Of a DNA stretch of 64,000 nucleotides, positions 1 through 10,615 are shown in pieces. Under the pieces are notes generated by a model. That model saw only the letters and a list, made by a program, of their open reading frames with translations. It did no database searches and had not been told where the DNA came from. Numbering within the stretch: position 1 is the stretch's first letter; each line of letters begins with the position of its first letter. Origin of the DNA: Cryptomeria japonica (lineage: Eukaryota; Streptophyta; Pinopsida; Cupressales; Cupressaceae); NCBI RefSeq assembly GCF_030272615.1, contig NC_081413.1, positions 103,004,239 through 103,068,238 on the forward strand, given 5' to 3'. The translations under genes and the position numbers were made by a program.

Positions 1-1223
1 GTTTTCAAAGTACCTTTCTTCAATTGTACTCGGTTCAAGGTTTAAATAGCTTTGCTTATTGCTTCTCTCCAAAATGTTTGTGTTACCTTCTTTTCAATCA
101 TTAGTGTTCTAGCACAATCCACAATAGATTTGTTCCTTCTCTTAGCTCTTCCATTCTACTGTGGAGTTCTCGGTGCATAGACTTGTCTTTTAATACCATG
201 ATCATTGCAAAATAAGTTGAACTCATCAGATGTTAACTCTCCTCCTCTATCTGATCTAAGACATTTCAATTGTCTTCCTGTTTCATTTTCAACTCTTGCC
301 TTGTACCATTTAAACATTTGAAAAGCTTCTGATTTTTCTTTTAAAAACATTACTGACATCATCCTTGAATTGTCATCCACAAATAATATGAAATATTTAT
401 CACCATAATAACTTTGAACTTTCATAGGACCACAAAGATCAGTGTGTACTAGATCTAAAATTCCCATACAAGTGTAAGACTTACTTATAAAGCTTGATCT
501 TGTCATCTTACCCATCTGGCATCTTCGACACATAGCATTCTTAGGTTTTTCAAGACTCGGTAGACGTCTTACTTGGCGCTTCTTACTTATTTTGATTAGA
601 TTATCAAAATTTACATGACAAAACCTTTTATGCCATAACCAGATATTATCTATCTTTGCATGCAAACACTTATTCCGAGTTGAGTCAAGGTGAAATGTGT
701 TACCTTTTGTTTGTGTCCCAGTAGCAGCTAACTTTCCATTCTTGTCATGAACTTTGACAATTCCCATCTAAAATTCTATTCGATAACCTGTGTTGTTTAG
801 CTGTGCTACACTCAACAAATTCTATTTCAAACCTTCAACCCAATAAACATCATTGCATCTTGCATTATTAAGAAGTGTTATAGATCCTTTACCTTTCACT
901 AGACATGGTGCATCATTACCAAATCTGACTTAGCCTCCATCATAATCTTCTAATATAACAAACTTGTGTTTATCTCCTGTCATATGATGTGAGCATCCAC
1001 TATCTATTATCCAGGAGTCATTAGTGTTTATGTGAGCTATTAGGGATTTTTCTTCATACCTTTCTTCATCTGATCCATCTTTGATAGCCACATAAACTAC
1101 TTCTTCTGTATCAGTCTCATCTGATTTATCATCATTGGATTCCTCATCAGCTATTAAGCATGTCTTTCTATCTCTTCTTTTGAAGTTTCGGTGTCCTTTG
1201 TAATGATTCTTTCTGTCTATCAA
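1..1223 (-). pseudogene. COP1 pol fragment: protease and integrase
   Basis: This encodes the aspartic protease followed by the integrase. The protease motif WIIDSGCSHHMTGD is visible near 980-1020 with its DSG triad intact. The integrase follows with the zinc-binding pattern LWHKRFCHVNFDN ... CRRCQMGK (about 520-640) and the first two catalytic acids, in HTD and RSDRGGE (about 230-450). In-frame stops occur after YDGG (near 928), after EGLK (near 833), before MGIVKV (near 768) and at 153-155, where a Gln codon of the PQQNG block should be. The reading frame is offset by one from gag because of a single-base deletion near 1210 relative to COP2. It is a decayed copy. Confidence 0.9.
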
Positions 1224-1224
1224 C

Positions 1225-2151
1225 TCAGTAATCTCTCCTTTCAGTAGAATCTTTGTTAGGACAGTTAGAAGCCATATGTCCTATCTTATCACAATTGAAA
1301 CATTTCAAAGGTAGTTTTCCTTTATACTTACCTTTGCCTCTTGGTAACCTTTTGGCTAATAGTGCTTCAAACTCTTCTTGCTTTCTGATTTCCTCATATA
1401 ATTTGTGTACTACCTCCATGTTCTTATGAAATCTTTCACTTGCTCCACTGTGATCTCCTTCAGAGTAATTATACTTTCTTTCATTGAAATCATTAGATTC
1501 ATCAAGATGAAAAGAACTAAATGCAGATTCAACTTTATTTACCGAAGATCCATTGTTATCAAAGTTACTCAATTCAAATGCATGTAGCTTACCAATAGTA
1601 GCATCTAAAGAAACTGGCATATTAGGTACAGACAACAATTCATTGATTGCAGAGACTTGGATTGCATAACCTGGTAGAAGGGTTCTCAACAACTTACTTG
1701 TTATATCCTTTTCTTCAATAGTTCCACCTGCTCATTTGATTTGATTGACAATCTCCTTTAGTCTTGTACGGTACTGAGTTATGTTCTCACCTTCATTCAT
1801 CCTCATAGATTCAAGTTGTCCTCTTAAACTATCTACTTTTGCTCTTTGAACATGTTCATCTCCTCCATATACTGATATGAGCTTATCCCACATAGTCTTT
1901 GCATCATTGTAGCCTTCTAGATCATTAAACTTTGAATCGGTCAATGTAGATGTTATTTCAATCATTGCTTGAATATGTTCTTTCTTTGCCTTTATCTCTT
2001 CCATAGTCAATGGATAGGTGCTCGGTGTGACAAAATCATTCTCCAGATAGTATACAGCATATTCTCCAACTCCTGATAGATGTAGCTTCATCCTTTTCTG
2101 CCATGTAGAGAAACTTGACTTGTTCAGCTTCGGTGCATCCCCCTTATACAT
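1225..2151 (-). pseudogene. COP1 gag
   Basis: The capsid-like protein that packages element RNA. It starts at an ATG at 2151 with MYKGDAPKLNKSSFSTWQ, the usual start of a copia gag of the UBN2/retrotran_gag type, and runs about 300 residues. The C-terminal zinc knuckle CFNCDKIGHMASNC is intact near 1265-1310. One in-frame TGA at about 1729-1731 replaces the Gly of the VNQIKGAGG segment seen in COP2. The gag ends at a TGA just before the protease frame, where COP1 also has the one-base deletion, so the gag-pol fusion is lost. Confidence 0.9.
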
Positions 2152-2201
2152 CTTTGGATCTTTAAGTCAAATGCCTTTAAACTTTCCTTCCGGAGTCCAA
2201 A

Positions 2202-2213
2202 GCTCTGATACCA
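2202..2213 (-). other. COP1 primer-binding site (initiator Met-tRNA)
   Basis: On the minus strand this reads TGGTATCAGAGC, the standard plant copia/chromovirus primer-binding site complementary to the 3' end of initiator methionine tRNA. It lies two bases from the LTR end at 2216, which fixes the LTR boundary and the element orientation. Confidence 0.95.
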
Positions 2214-2215
2214 AT

Positions 2216-3412
2216 TGATAGTTCTTATATTTAATATAAGTACAGATCCAATAGCCAATCAAGATGAGAGGGGGGGGGGTGAATCATACAAACTTAATCA
2301 TCCATAAAAATATCAGATTCAACCTTGGTAACATATACTTTAGTAATATAACCAAAACTGTTAAACATGCAAACTCAAAAGCATATAAACATCATAAACC
2401 TCATAACACCAGATTTAATGTGGAAACTCAAATAGGGAAAAACCACTGTGGGATTTCGGACCCACTAAGAAATATACTCTTCTAGAGTATGCTCGGTTAA
2501 AAGCAAATCCTGTTAAAGATTACAAACACATTGCTAGTTGTGACCCAGTTAAGGGATTTCCCTCAGATCTATTAAGATCTTCACCTTGTTAGAAGTGACC
2601 TTGTTAAAGGATTTCAAATACTCAATCAGAATGTCACCTTGCTAGAGGGTTTTACAAATAAGACTATTAAGTCCACTCGGTTAAGAGATTTTTTGTCACT
2701 TTCACAAAATAATAGTAATAAAATCTATCTGTAACTTCGCATATAAAATGCTAAAGCATATTCCTATTTGTTCAATACAATCTAGACATAGAACTAATCT
2801 TGTCTATCTGTTGGGCTTCTATACTCTGTTATTCAAACAGGTCTTCAAGCTTCTGTGCTCGATAATCACTATGTAGCATCCATGTGCATACACTTTCCCG
2901 CATTCATTGTTTATCAACAGTTTCCTATTTATAAACAATTAGGTAACCGCTTGATCTCCTTGATCACATTTCCCATGATCAATCATAGCCATCAGACCTT
3001 CGATCTTGTCCAAGTTCAATGCATCTTTCGATTTGAAAACGTTTTACCCCACCTAGGAACTTGCATATATTTCTTGGAACTTGTGCCAGGGTATTGCGGT
3101 TCAATCTGAGCTGTAGATCTTCATGCTGACTTTCCTTTACCTTAGATTCGTTAACAAACTTCATTCACTTATTCATCATATTCTTTCCTGTGTCTTTTAC
3201 CGACATCTTTATAATCTTCAAATCATACTTCTCAAGATATGGCAACATCATACTGAATTAGAAAATCAATTTCTTGACGTCAATGACAAAATAATAATAT
3301 CAAGATAGTAAAACATCCTTAATCAGTTATATCCATAATCATCAACAACCTTCTCAATATCCTTATTAAAATGCCAACAATCTTTCATTTGTCTGATATA
3401 ATGCTATATTGC

Positions 3413-3417
<5 letters not shown>
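2216..3417 (-). repeat. COP1 5' LTR
   Basis: About 1.2 kb, bounded by TG...CA: on the minus strand it starts TGTTGGCAATATAG and ends ACTATCA before the primer-binding site. It is homologous to the COP2 LTRs but lacks roughly 300 bp near 3160, equivalent to about 15775-16090 in COP2, so it has an internal deletion. It contains a run of ten G at 2270-2279, the conserved box at 2420-2450, and a degenerate tandem array of GTTAAGG/TTAGAAG-type units at 2488-2700. These also occur in the other copia LTRs of the window. Confidence 0.9.

Positions 3418-3507
<90 letters not shown>
3418..3507. repeat. (TA)n microsatellite, about 45 units
   Basis: A perfect alternating TA tract directly abuts the end of the COP1 LTR. 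Similar TA tracts occur inside other copies of the GYA LTR (36939-36999, 19551-19588, 19957-20050). The tract is therefore best read as part of the GYA LTR into which COP1 jumped. A 5-base TATAT duplication cannot be recognised inside such a repeat. Confidence 0.95.
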
Positions 3508-3511
<4 letters not shown>

Positions 3512-6457
3512 TATATGTTTAAAAATAAATATATGATATAACTAGGGCATAAATTTTCTATACAATAAATGTATAGGTTTTTTTTTTTTTCTCTGAAACT
3601 CATTTAATAGATTAGATGCTTTCTTCAAATATAAATTATTGTATTTATTCTCCCTTATCAAAATCCTAGTTGCTAGAAGAAATAGAGAGATTATTTAAAT
3701 CTTGATTTACTTTCAACAAAAATATAGTAATTTTATTATTTCATTTAATCTGTTTAACTATGGATTCTATTTTCTGTACAAAAACAAATGACAGTATTTA
3801 ATAATTCTATCATCAACTAAATAAATGACCAAATTTAATAACTTTAACAGCAATTGGATAATTCTAGATTTTATTAAAATAAAAATTTAGAAATGACTAT
3901 AATAAATCTTGATTTTCATTTTCTGCAATAAACAAATTGATAGATTTAAATAAAACTAAATATGGCATTTCCATGTACTTTCATTTAACTAAAGTTTTAT
4001 TTTCTGCAATATAAATCATAGAGTAAAATAAATCTAAACAACACTACATAATTCTAGAGATTATTGAAGTAAATCCTAAAAATAGCCATGATGATTTCAT
4101 TTAGACTTATTATCTGCAAATAAATAAAATGACAGATACAATAAACTTTACACCAACTATATAAATGTTGTATGGTTTAAAATTTAACTTTAGAGATAAA
4201 CATAGGAAATAAATTGATGCTTTTATTTTTCATAAACTAACATGCAAAATAAGATTTTCATCTTCAAAACTTCCTATACACCACAATATTTATTTCAAAA
4301 ATTTTAGGAAATAGAATCAGAAATAATCACTTTCTTTTCTGCAATATAACTTAAATGACTGTTACTAATCTTTAAATCTTATCTCCCAGATACTCTTGTC
4401 ACTTTACAAATAGGTCTCTCATTTCTAATAAATGAGGAAAATAATAAATACATAACCAAATATTTCTCTGCAACAACTAATTCCAGCCACATCTACTTAT
4501 CTTGTTATTTTTTTCTAACAACCTACAAATAAATCAAAGGTTGTGACCATGGAGTGCTCACCTCCTAGCCTAGGCTAACTGGTAGCCACCCTCGAGCTCA
4601 GAGAACCAAGCCCTAGACGGGTATGACACATGCAACACAAAAGACAAGGGAAAACACAATCTCAAACACAATCCCAACCCGGCTACACTGCACCGCACAT
4701 TTGTGATGTCTTTTCAAGGGTGGTAGTGGACCAAGTACCCTGAGGAGACTGCAAGTATGGTACTACAAATAGCCACCTCATGGAAAAACAAAAACATCAT
4801 AAGTATAACAACCCCACATTCCTTATGCCCCCCAAGGCTTTCATGCCTTATTTCCCTCCTTATGACCCCCAATGCATAAACAAGCCATGCAGCAAGGGTC
4901 ACATAAAAATCCCTTGTGATCACTCTCATAACGAGAGCCTCTCACTCGAGGGTTGTCACTTATACCACCCACAAGACCATCCTCTCTCCCAAGAGTAGGA
5001 GGTCTTGATTACTCCCAAGCACATAAAATGCCATACAAAAGTAAAACATAAAACACCAAATATTTTTCCAAGGGAAATATGCAAGAAAACTAGCCTTTTA
5101 CACAAGTAATTATTTCAATACAACATGCAATACGAAAACATTTACAAGAAAGGTAGGACCAACCTTCAACTGCCCAAAGGTATGCTAGTTTTGTTGAGGA
5201 AGAGTAGCCCAATTCCACAAGTCTTTCCTTTCTACCCTTAGCCAAATTCTTAATTTCAAAATCTCTTTTTATTTCATTCAAAAATCCTTGTCTCCAAAAA
5301 TGGAGAGTGGGTGATTACCCACTAATTTTCTAATTCTTGCTTAAGAAGCCCTTTGTGAGAGTTCTCAAAAGTTTCTAAAACTGAAAAGGAAGGTAAGGTA
5401 AAATGGGAAAGGGAACTCTCATTCAAAAAGAAAGGTTAACAACTTAGTTCAACCTTCTAATTTCCATTTTCGCACAACTTAGAAAAGTTACTTTTTAAGG
5501 TGTCTAAAAGATCACATTGGAGTAGAAACTTGCTTAAAATTACTCCTAACCCTTAGGTATACCTTATGGGCTTTAGGAAACCCTAATAAACTACCCCTAG
5601 GAGTCCATTTAACCCTTTTTAAACCCCTCTGAAGTTTATTTTCGGGTCAAACCTAAGTTGACCATCCCAAAGATTCTTTACCCAAGGCATTTATGGAATC
5701 ATATTAAATTAATTGAAAAAGCTATAATTAAACAACTCCCTCCAAGAGACAAATTTAAAAAATCAAACATAAATCAAAACATGTGTCAAGTGCCACAAAG
5801 AAAATACTCTTACAAAATTATACATGAAATCTTGTCTCTTGTTGGATTTACACAAATAAACAAAATTCAATTTAACATTCATGCAACAATCACTTTCACG
5901 AATAAAATATGATACAAATGGGGTGTTGTCTCTCCAAATAGACAAACCCTGGTTTTACGAACGCACATAGGTCTAGGTTTGGTTCTCCATAATATTTCCA
6001 TGGTCATATGGATAATTTTCCTGCGCATCTCAATTACACATTAGTAATTTCAAATAACCTCATATAATGTAAAACACATGATTAAGAATACACATCAAAC
6101 ACTCTACATACAATATACATTAAATCAATACATCTTCCATCCAAATAACTCAACATAAGCAATTATCATATTTCTCATAATTTCGATCCATATAAAACAT
6201 GCATCCTATTTCTATCATCATAGGAAAGTCCTGCAAATCCATAAATGACATACATCATCTTAAATTTATCTTGTTCTAGAATCATATAGAGTTCTATAAC
6301 ATAAAGCATACATATGAAGCATCAACATATAGCAATGTTAATCCCAAAATATGGAATAATATAAGTTCTAAATCCATAATGCATAAAAATAAAGCATCCA
6401 TAATAGTCTCAACATAAAAATTACTAAACTGCTAGACCGAGTCAGGGTAGGGCCTCA
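3418..6457 (-). repeat. GYA 3' LTR, about 3 kb remaining
   Basis: Non-coding, AT-rich DNA ending at the right with GGGTAGGGCCTCA, followed at once by a polypurine tract on the minus strand. It matches the right two thirds of the 4.4 kb solo LTR at 35317-39726. For example, the block around 4536-4625 matches 37765-37850, and both end in GGGTAGGGCCTCA. Recurrent TTTTCTGCAA motifs occur between 3760 and 4480. The missing left part lies beyond COP1, outside the window. I see no gene here; the short open frames lack family similarity. Confidence 0.82.
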
Positions 6458-6470
6458 CACCCTCCCCTCT
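6458..6470 (-). other. GYA polypurine tract
   Basis: On the minus strand this reads AGAGGGGAGGGTG and directly precedes the LTR start TGAGGCCC. A polypurine tract primes plus-strand DNA synthesis and marks the inner edge of the 3' LTR. The stop codon of pol (6469-6471) overlaps its edge. Confidence 0.85.
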
Positions 6471-8690
6471 AGGCATGAACTTCCTCCTGGAGTTCATCAA
6501 AAAGATGGGGGTACTCTGATCTCATATGTGCTGCGTCCTCCCATGAAGCCATAACCTCATCATAGAAATCCCACTAGACCCTAACCTGGTCTAGCTCTCG
6601 ACCTCGAAGGGCCAGTGTCCGACGTGCCAAAATATGAATGAGCTCCAAAGCTAGCTACCTGTCCAACTCCACCTGCAAGGCATCCCAATCTAAAATATGA
6701 GACTCATCATAGATATATTTCCTCAAAACTGATACATGAAACATATCATGTATGCATGACAGGCTAGTTGGCAATGCTAAACAGTAGGCAACTGGTCCTA
6801 TCCTCTCAAGGATCTCAAATGGTCCTACAAAACAAGGTGCGAGCTTAGAACCCTTTCCGTAATGGATTGGACTCTTATGCGGTTGCACTCTCAAAAAGAC
6901 TCTATCTCCAACCAAGTAGCTACGATCTATCCTCTTTACATCGGCATATTTCTTCTATCTATCCTGAGCCTCTCTAAGACGCTGCCTAATCAAATCCACC
7001 TGCTGTTCCATATCCTAAACTATCTCTGGGCCAATAACAACTCTGTCCTCTATGCGGTCCCAACTCAATGGTGTCCTGCAAGGCCTGCCGTATAATGCCT
7101 GATAGGGTGGCATCCCCAAAGAAGTGTGATGCCCATTGTTATAAGCAAACTCCACTAAGGGAAGGTACTCTTCCCATCTGGTCTGATGATCCATGACGTA
7201 CATGCGAAGCATATCCTCTAACACCTGATTAACCCTCTCTGTCTGACCATCCATTTCCAGGTGATAGGCTGTACTGAAATTGAGCTTAGTGCCCATAGCT
7301 TCCTGTAATGCCTTCCAAAAGGAAGAAGTGAAGAGGGAATCCCTATCAGAAATAATCTTGCATGGAATGCCATGAAGTTTGACAATGTCTCACAAGAACA
7401 CCTGTGCTATCGCTGGTGTTGTGAAGGTAGTTCGAACTAGTGAAAAGTGAGCCACTTTGGTCAACTTGTCAATTGTCACCAAGATGGCATCATGGTGATG
7501 AGAAGACATAGGAAGACCAATGATGAAATCCATGGATATAGTATCCCACTTCCACTCTAGTATAGCATGAGACTGGAGCAACCCACCTGGATGGCGGTGC
7601 TCCGCCTTTACTCTCTGACACTCAAGGCATTGAGCTACTAACTCAGCAATGAGCTGCCATATTCCTGGCCAATGATATAGCTATCTCAAGTCAACATGCG
7701 TCTTCTTAACTCTGGGATGTGCTGCATAAGGAGCTCTATGAGCCTCCGTAACAATGAACTCTCACAATCCCCCAGAAGAAGGTACATAGATGCGCCCTCT
7801 ATGGCGTAATAGTCCATCAAACTCCAAAGAATAGTCCACATATTTCCCCCCTAGAGTACCCTGAGACTGAATCACCTAACAAACCTTTGAATACCATCCA
7901 TCCTCTGGAAAATGCTGCAATATATGGTCTCTCAAATCCGTGCCCATAGATATGGTGTATACACCTTGATGCCTCCTACTCAAAGCATCTGCAACTACAT
8001 TTTCCTTCCCTTTGATGTAGTGAACGTCAAAATCATATTCGCACAAGAACTCCATCCATCTCCTCCGATGTGCATTAAGGTTCGGCTGAGTGAAAATGTA
8101 CTAAAGACTCTGATGGTCTAAATGAAGCTCAAAATGGTGACCTAGAAGGAAGTGTCTCCACCTCACAAGTGTATGCACTACTACTACAAGCTCAAGGTCA
8201 TGAGTAGGATAATTAAGTTCATGAGTCTTAAGTTTCCTAGACTCAAAAGCTATAGCCCTACCATCCTGCATAAGAACTGGTCCTAAACCCTCTAGGGAAG
8301 CATCTATACAAACATTGAAGTCAACTGAGGGATCTGGTACTACAAGGATAGGTGCGCTAGTAAGTGCCTTTTTGAGTTCCTGAAATGCCCTCTCGCACTT
8401 CTCTGTCCACTCAAATTTCTTCCCTTTACGCTAAAGAGAAGTAATAGGATGAGCGACTCTGGAGAATCCCTCAACAAACCATCAGTAATAACCTGCTAAG
8501 CCCATGAAGCTCCTGACCTCTGTCACACTGGTTGGCGTTGGCCAATCCATAATAGCTCTGATCTTTGATGGGTCTACTAAGATCCCATCACCGGAAATAA
8601 TGTGCCCAAGGTACTTGACCTCTGATCGAAAGAAAGCACACTTTGACAAACTGCCAAACAACTGATTGTCCCGCAAACACTGCAATACCT
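6469..8690 (-). pseudogene. GYA pol, 3' half: end of RT, RNase H, integrase, chromodomain-like tail
   Basis: Continues the RT broken at 16330. The first residues ([18 protein letters not shown], about 8640-8690) join directly to EEHLR on the far side of COP2. RNase H occupies roughly 7930-8430. The integrase zinc finger (EAH...H...CLECQRVK) lies near 7600-7780 and its core at 7020-7580, with the D, D, E residues visible in SMDFIIGLP, ISDRDS and GQTERVNQ. The C-terminal domain is at 6655-6915. A chromodomain-like end containing MASWEDAAHMRSEYPHLFDE sits at 6475-6660. About eleven in-frame stops interrupt it, for example after AGYY near 8479. It is a decayed gene of a chromovirus. Confidence 0.88.
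8686..8690. repeat. COP2 target-site duplication, left copy (TACCT)
   Basis: The five bases TACCT directly before the COP2 LTR are repeated exactly at 16330-16334 directly after the other LTR. With one copy removed, the GYA RT reading is continuous, so this is a clean integrase-made insertion. Confidence 0.95.
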
Positions 8691-10201
8691 TGATAGTTCT
8701 GATACTAAATATGATTAGTACAGATGCCAAGCTAACAATATGAGAGGGGGGGGTGAATCATTCAAACTTAATCTTCAATAAAAACAACAGATTCAACCTC
8801 GGTAACCTTATCAGAAAAACAGTAATGCATGTAGACCCATAAATAGATAAGATCACAAACATATAACACCAGATTTAACGTGGAAACCCAAATAGGGAAA
8901 ATCCATTGTGGGATTTCGGACCCACTAAGAAATATACTCTTCTAGAGTATGCTCGGTTGAAAGCAAATCCTGTTAAAGATTACAAACACATTGCTAGATG
9001 TGACCCGATTAAGGGATTTCCCTCAGATCTGTTAGGATCTTCACCTTGTTAGAAGTGACCTTGTCAAAGGATTTCAAACACTCAATAAGAATGTCACCTT
9101 GCTAGAGGATTTTACAAATAAGACTGTTAAGTCCACTCGATTAAGAGATTTTCTGCTACTTCTCAAAATAACAGTAATAAAAATATGTCTGCAACTTCAC
9201 ATCTAAAAATGCTTAAGCAGATTCTTATTTTCTCAATACAATCAATTCATAGGACTTATCTTGTCCCTCTATTGGGCTTTATACTCTGTTATCAAAACAG
9301 GTCTTCAAGCTTCTGTGCTCGGTAATCACTATGTAGCATCCCTGTGCATACACTTTCCCACATACATTGTTTATCAACAGTTTCCTATTTATAAACAATC
9401 TTCCAACCACTTAATCTCCTTGATCACATTTCCCATGATCAATCATAGCTACCAGATCTTCAATCTTGTCTAGGTTCAATGTATCCTTCGATCTAAAAAT
9501 GTTTTACCCCACCTTGGAACTTGCATTTTCACCTTGGAACTTGTGTTAGGGTATTGCGGTTCAATCTGAGCTATAGATCTTCCTGCCAATCTTTTTTTAC
9601 CATAGATTCTTTAACAATCTTCATACATGTCTTACCAATCATTTAATCCACTCCAGCTCATCAGCTTCCTTCATTAAATATCACATGTAAACATTTAATG
9701 CATTCTGTTATAGCTCAGTTGTAACTCGATAGATACTAAACTTCACTCGGTAGACATTCTGCCTTCATTAACTGATAGCGATAACCTTAGGGTTTACCGA
9801 CTAGGTTCTTTGCTCGGTAACATAGTATAGTATTAACCTTTCAAACAATAGCATATGTAGGATATCAAAACAATCTAAACATCATGATCTCATCATTGTC
9901 TAACTCGGTAATAGTTGCCCATTGAATAAATTATCCCCTTATTCATCATATTCTTTATGTGTCTTTTACCGACATCTTTATACTCATCAAATCATACTTC
10001 TTAAGATATGACAACATCATACTGAATTAGAAAATCAATTTCTTGACATCAATGACAAATAATAATATTAAGATAGTATTCATCCTTAATCAGTTATATC
10101 CATAGTCATCAACAACCCTCTCAATATCCTTATTGAAATGCCAACAATCTCTCATTGTAATTGGAATGCCAACCTTCTTCTTGTCTATTATAATGCCAAC
10201 A
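8691..10201 (-). repeat. COP2 3' LTR
   Basis: It starts TGATAGTTCT and ends AATGCCAACA on the plus strand (TG...CA ends). At 1511 bp it is 44 bp longer than its partner (14863-16329). Most of the difference lies in two places where short direct repeats flank the extra bases: near 9520 (CTTGGAACTTG) and near 10173-10201 (ATGCCAAC). It contains the poly-G run near 8745-8752, the conserved box at 8880-8910 and the degenerate unit array at 8946-9160. Confidence 0.93.
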
Positions 10202-10214
10202 ATCTCCCCCTTTG
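10202..10214 (-). other. COP2 polypurine tract
   Basis: The minus strand reads CAAAGGGGGAGAT directly before the LTR start TGTTGGCATT, the expected place for the plus-strand primer. Between it and the end of pol (10215-10615) lies about 400 bp of 3' untranslated sequence in which I recognise nothing else. Confidence 0.9.
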
Positions 10215-10615
10215 GCATTGATGGAAAAACCAATTGATTTGACTCTATTGATTCAGATTCAGATTGTTGTGAAATTCTGAAATGCTCTCCCTCTGTCATT
10301 AGTTTTCTCCCCGGTTCTGAAATGTAGTCTTCTCCTTCGGTCAGTAGACTTCTCCCCCATACATTAGTCTTCTCCCCCTTTGACAACAATGCCAAAAATG
10401 AAAAGAACTAAAAACATAATTTCTTCGTCTGAGAAGTGAATTCCATGTTGTTATGTATCAATTCAGTCTCGGTTAGAGCATTTTGTCTTCAATTCTTGTT
10501 CCTTGTTTATTGTTTCCTGCACATCTTTAGAAAACCTCCTAAAGTGTGTAAATTAGCATCAACTCCTAAAAGATATTTTGTAGAGTCATCGAATTGATGC
10601 TTTCACCGAACTTGA

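Larger units (their letters stand above)
1..3417 (-). mobile_element. COP1, Ty1/copia LTR retrotransposon, partial at window edge
   Basis: A minus-strand copia element in the order LTR, primer-binding site, gag, protease, integrase reading from right to left. The window edge cuts it within the integrase, so reverse transcriptase, RNase H and the other LTR lie outside. Its gag and pol are close relatives of those of COP2 (8691-16329), and the window begins at the place equivalent to about 12645 in COP2. The right end abuts a pure (TA)n tract, which probably is the insertion target. Several stops and a frameshift show that it is inactive. Element type and orientation are certain; the finer copia lineage is not resolved. 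Confidence 0.93.

Noticed and set aside
3385-3603. 72-codon minus-strand frame of alternating Ile and Tyr
   Set aside because: It is the translation of the (TA)n tract.
4714-5945. Short frames of 61-86 codons on both strands
   Set aside because: They lie in the GYA 3' LTR, overlap each other on both strands, and do not recur as open frames in the solo LTR.
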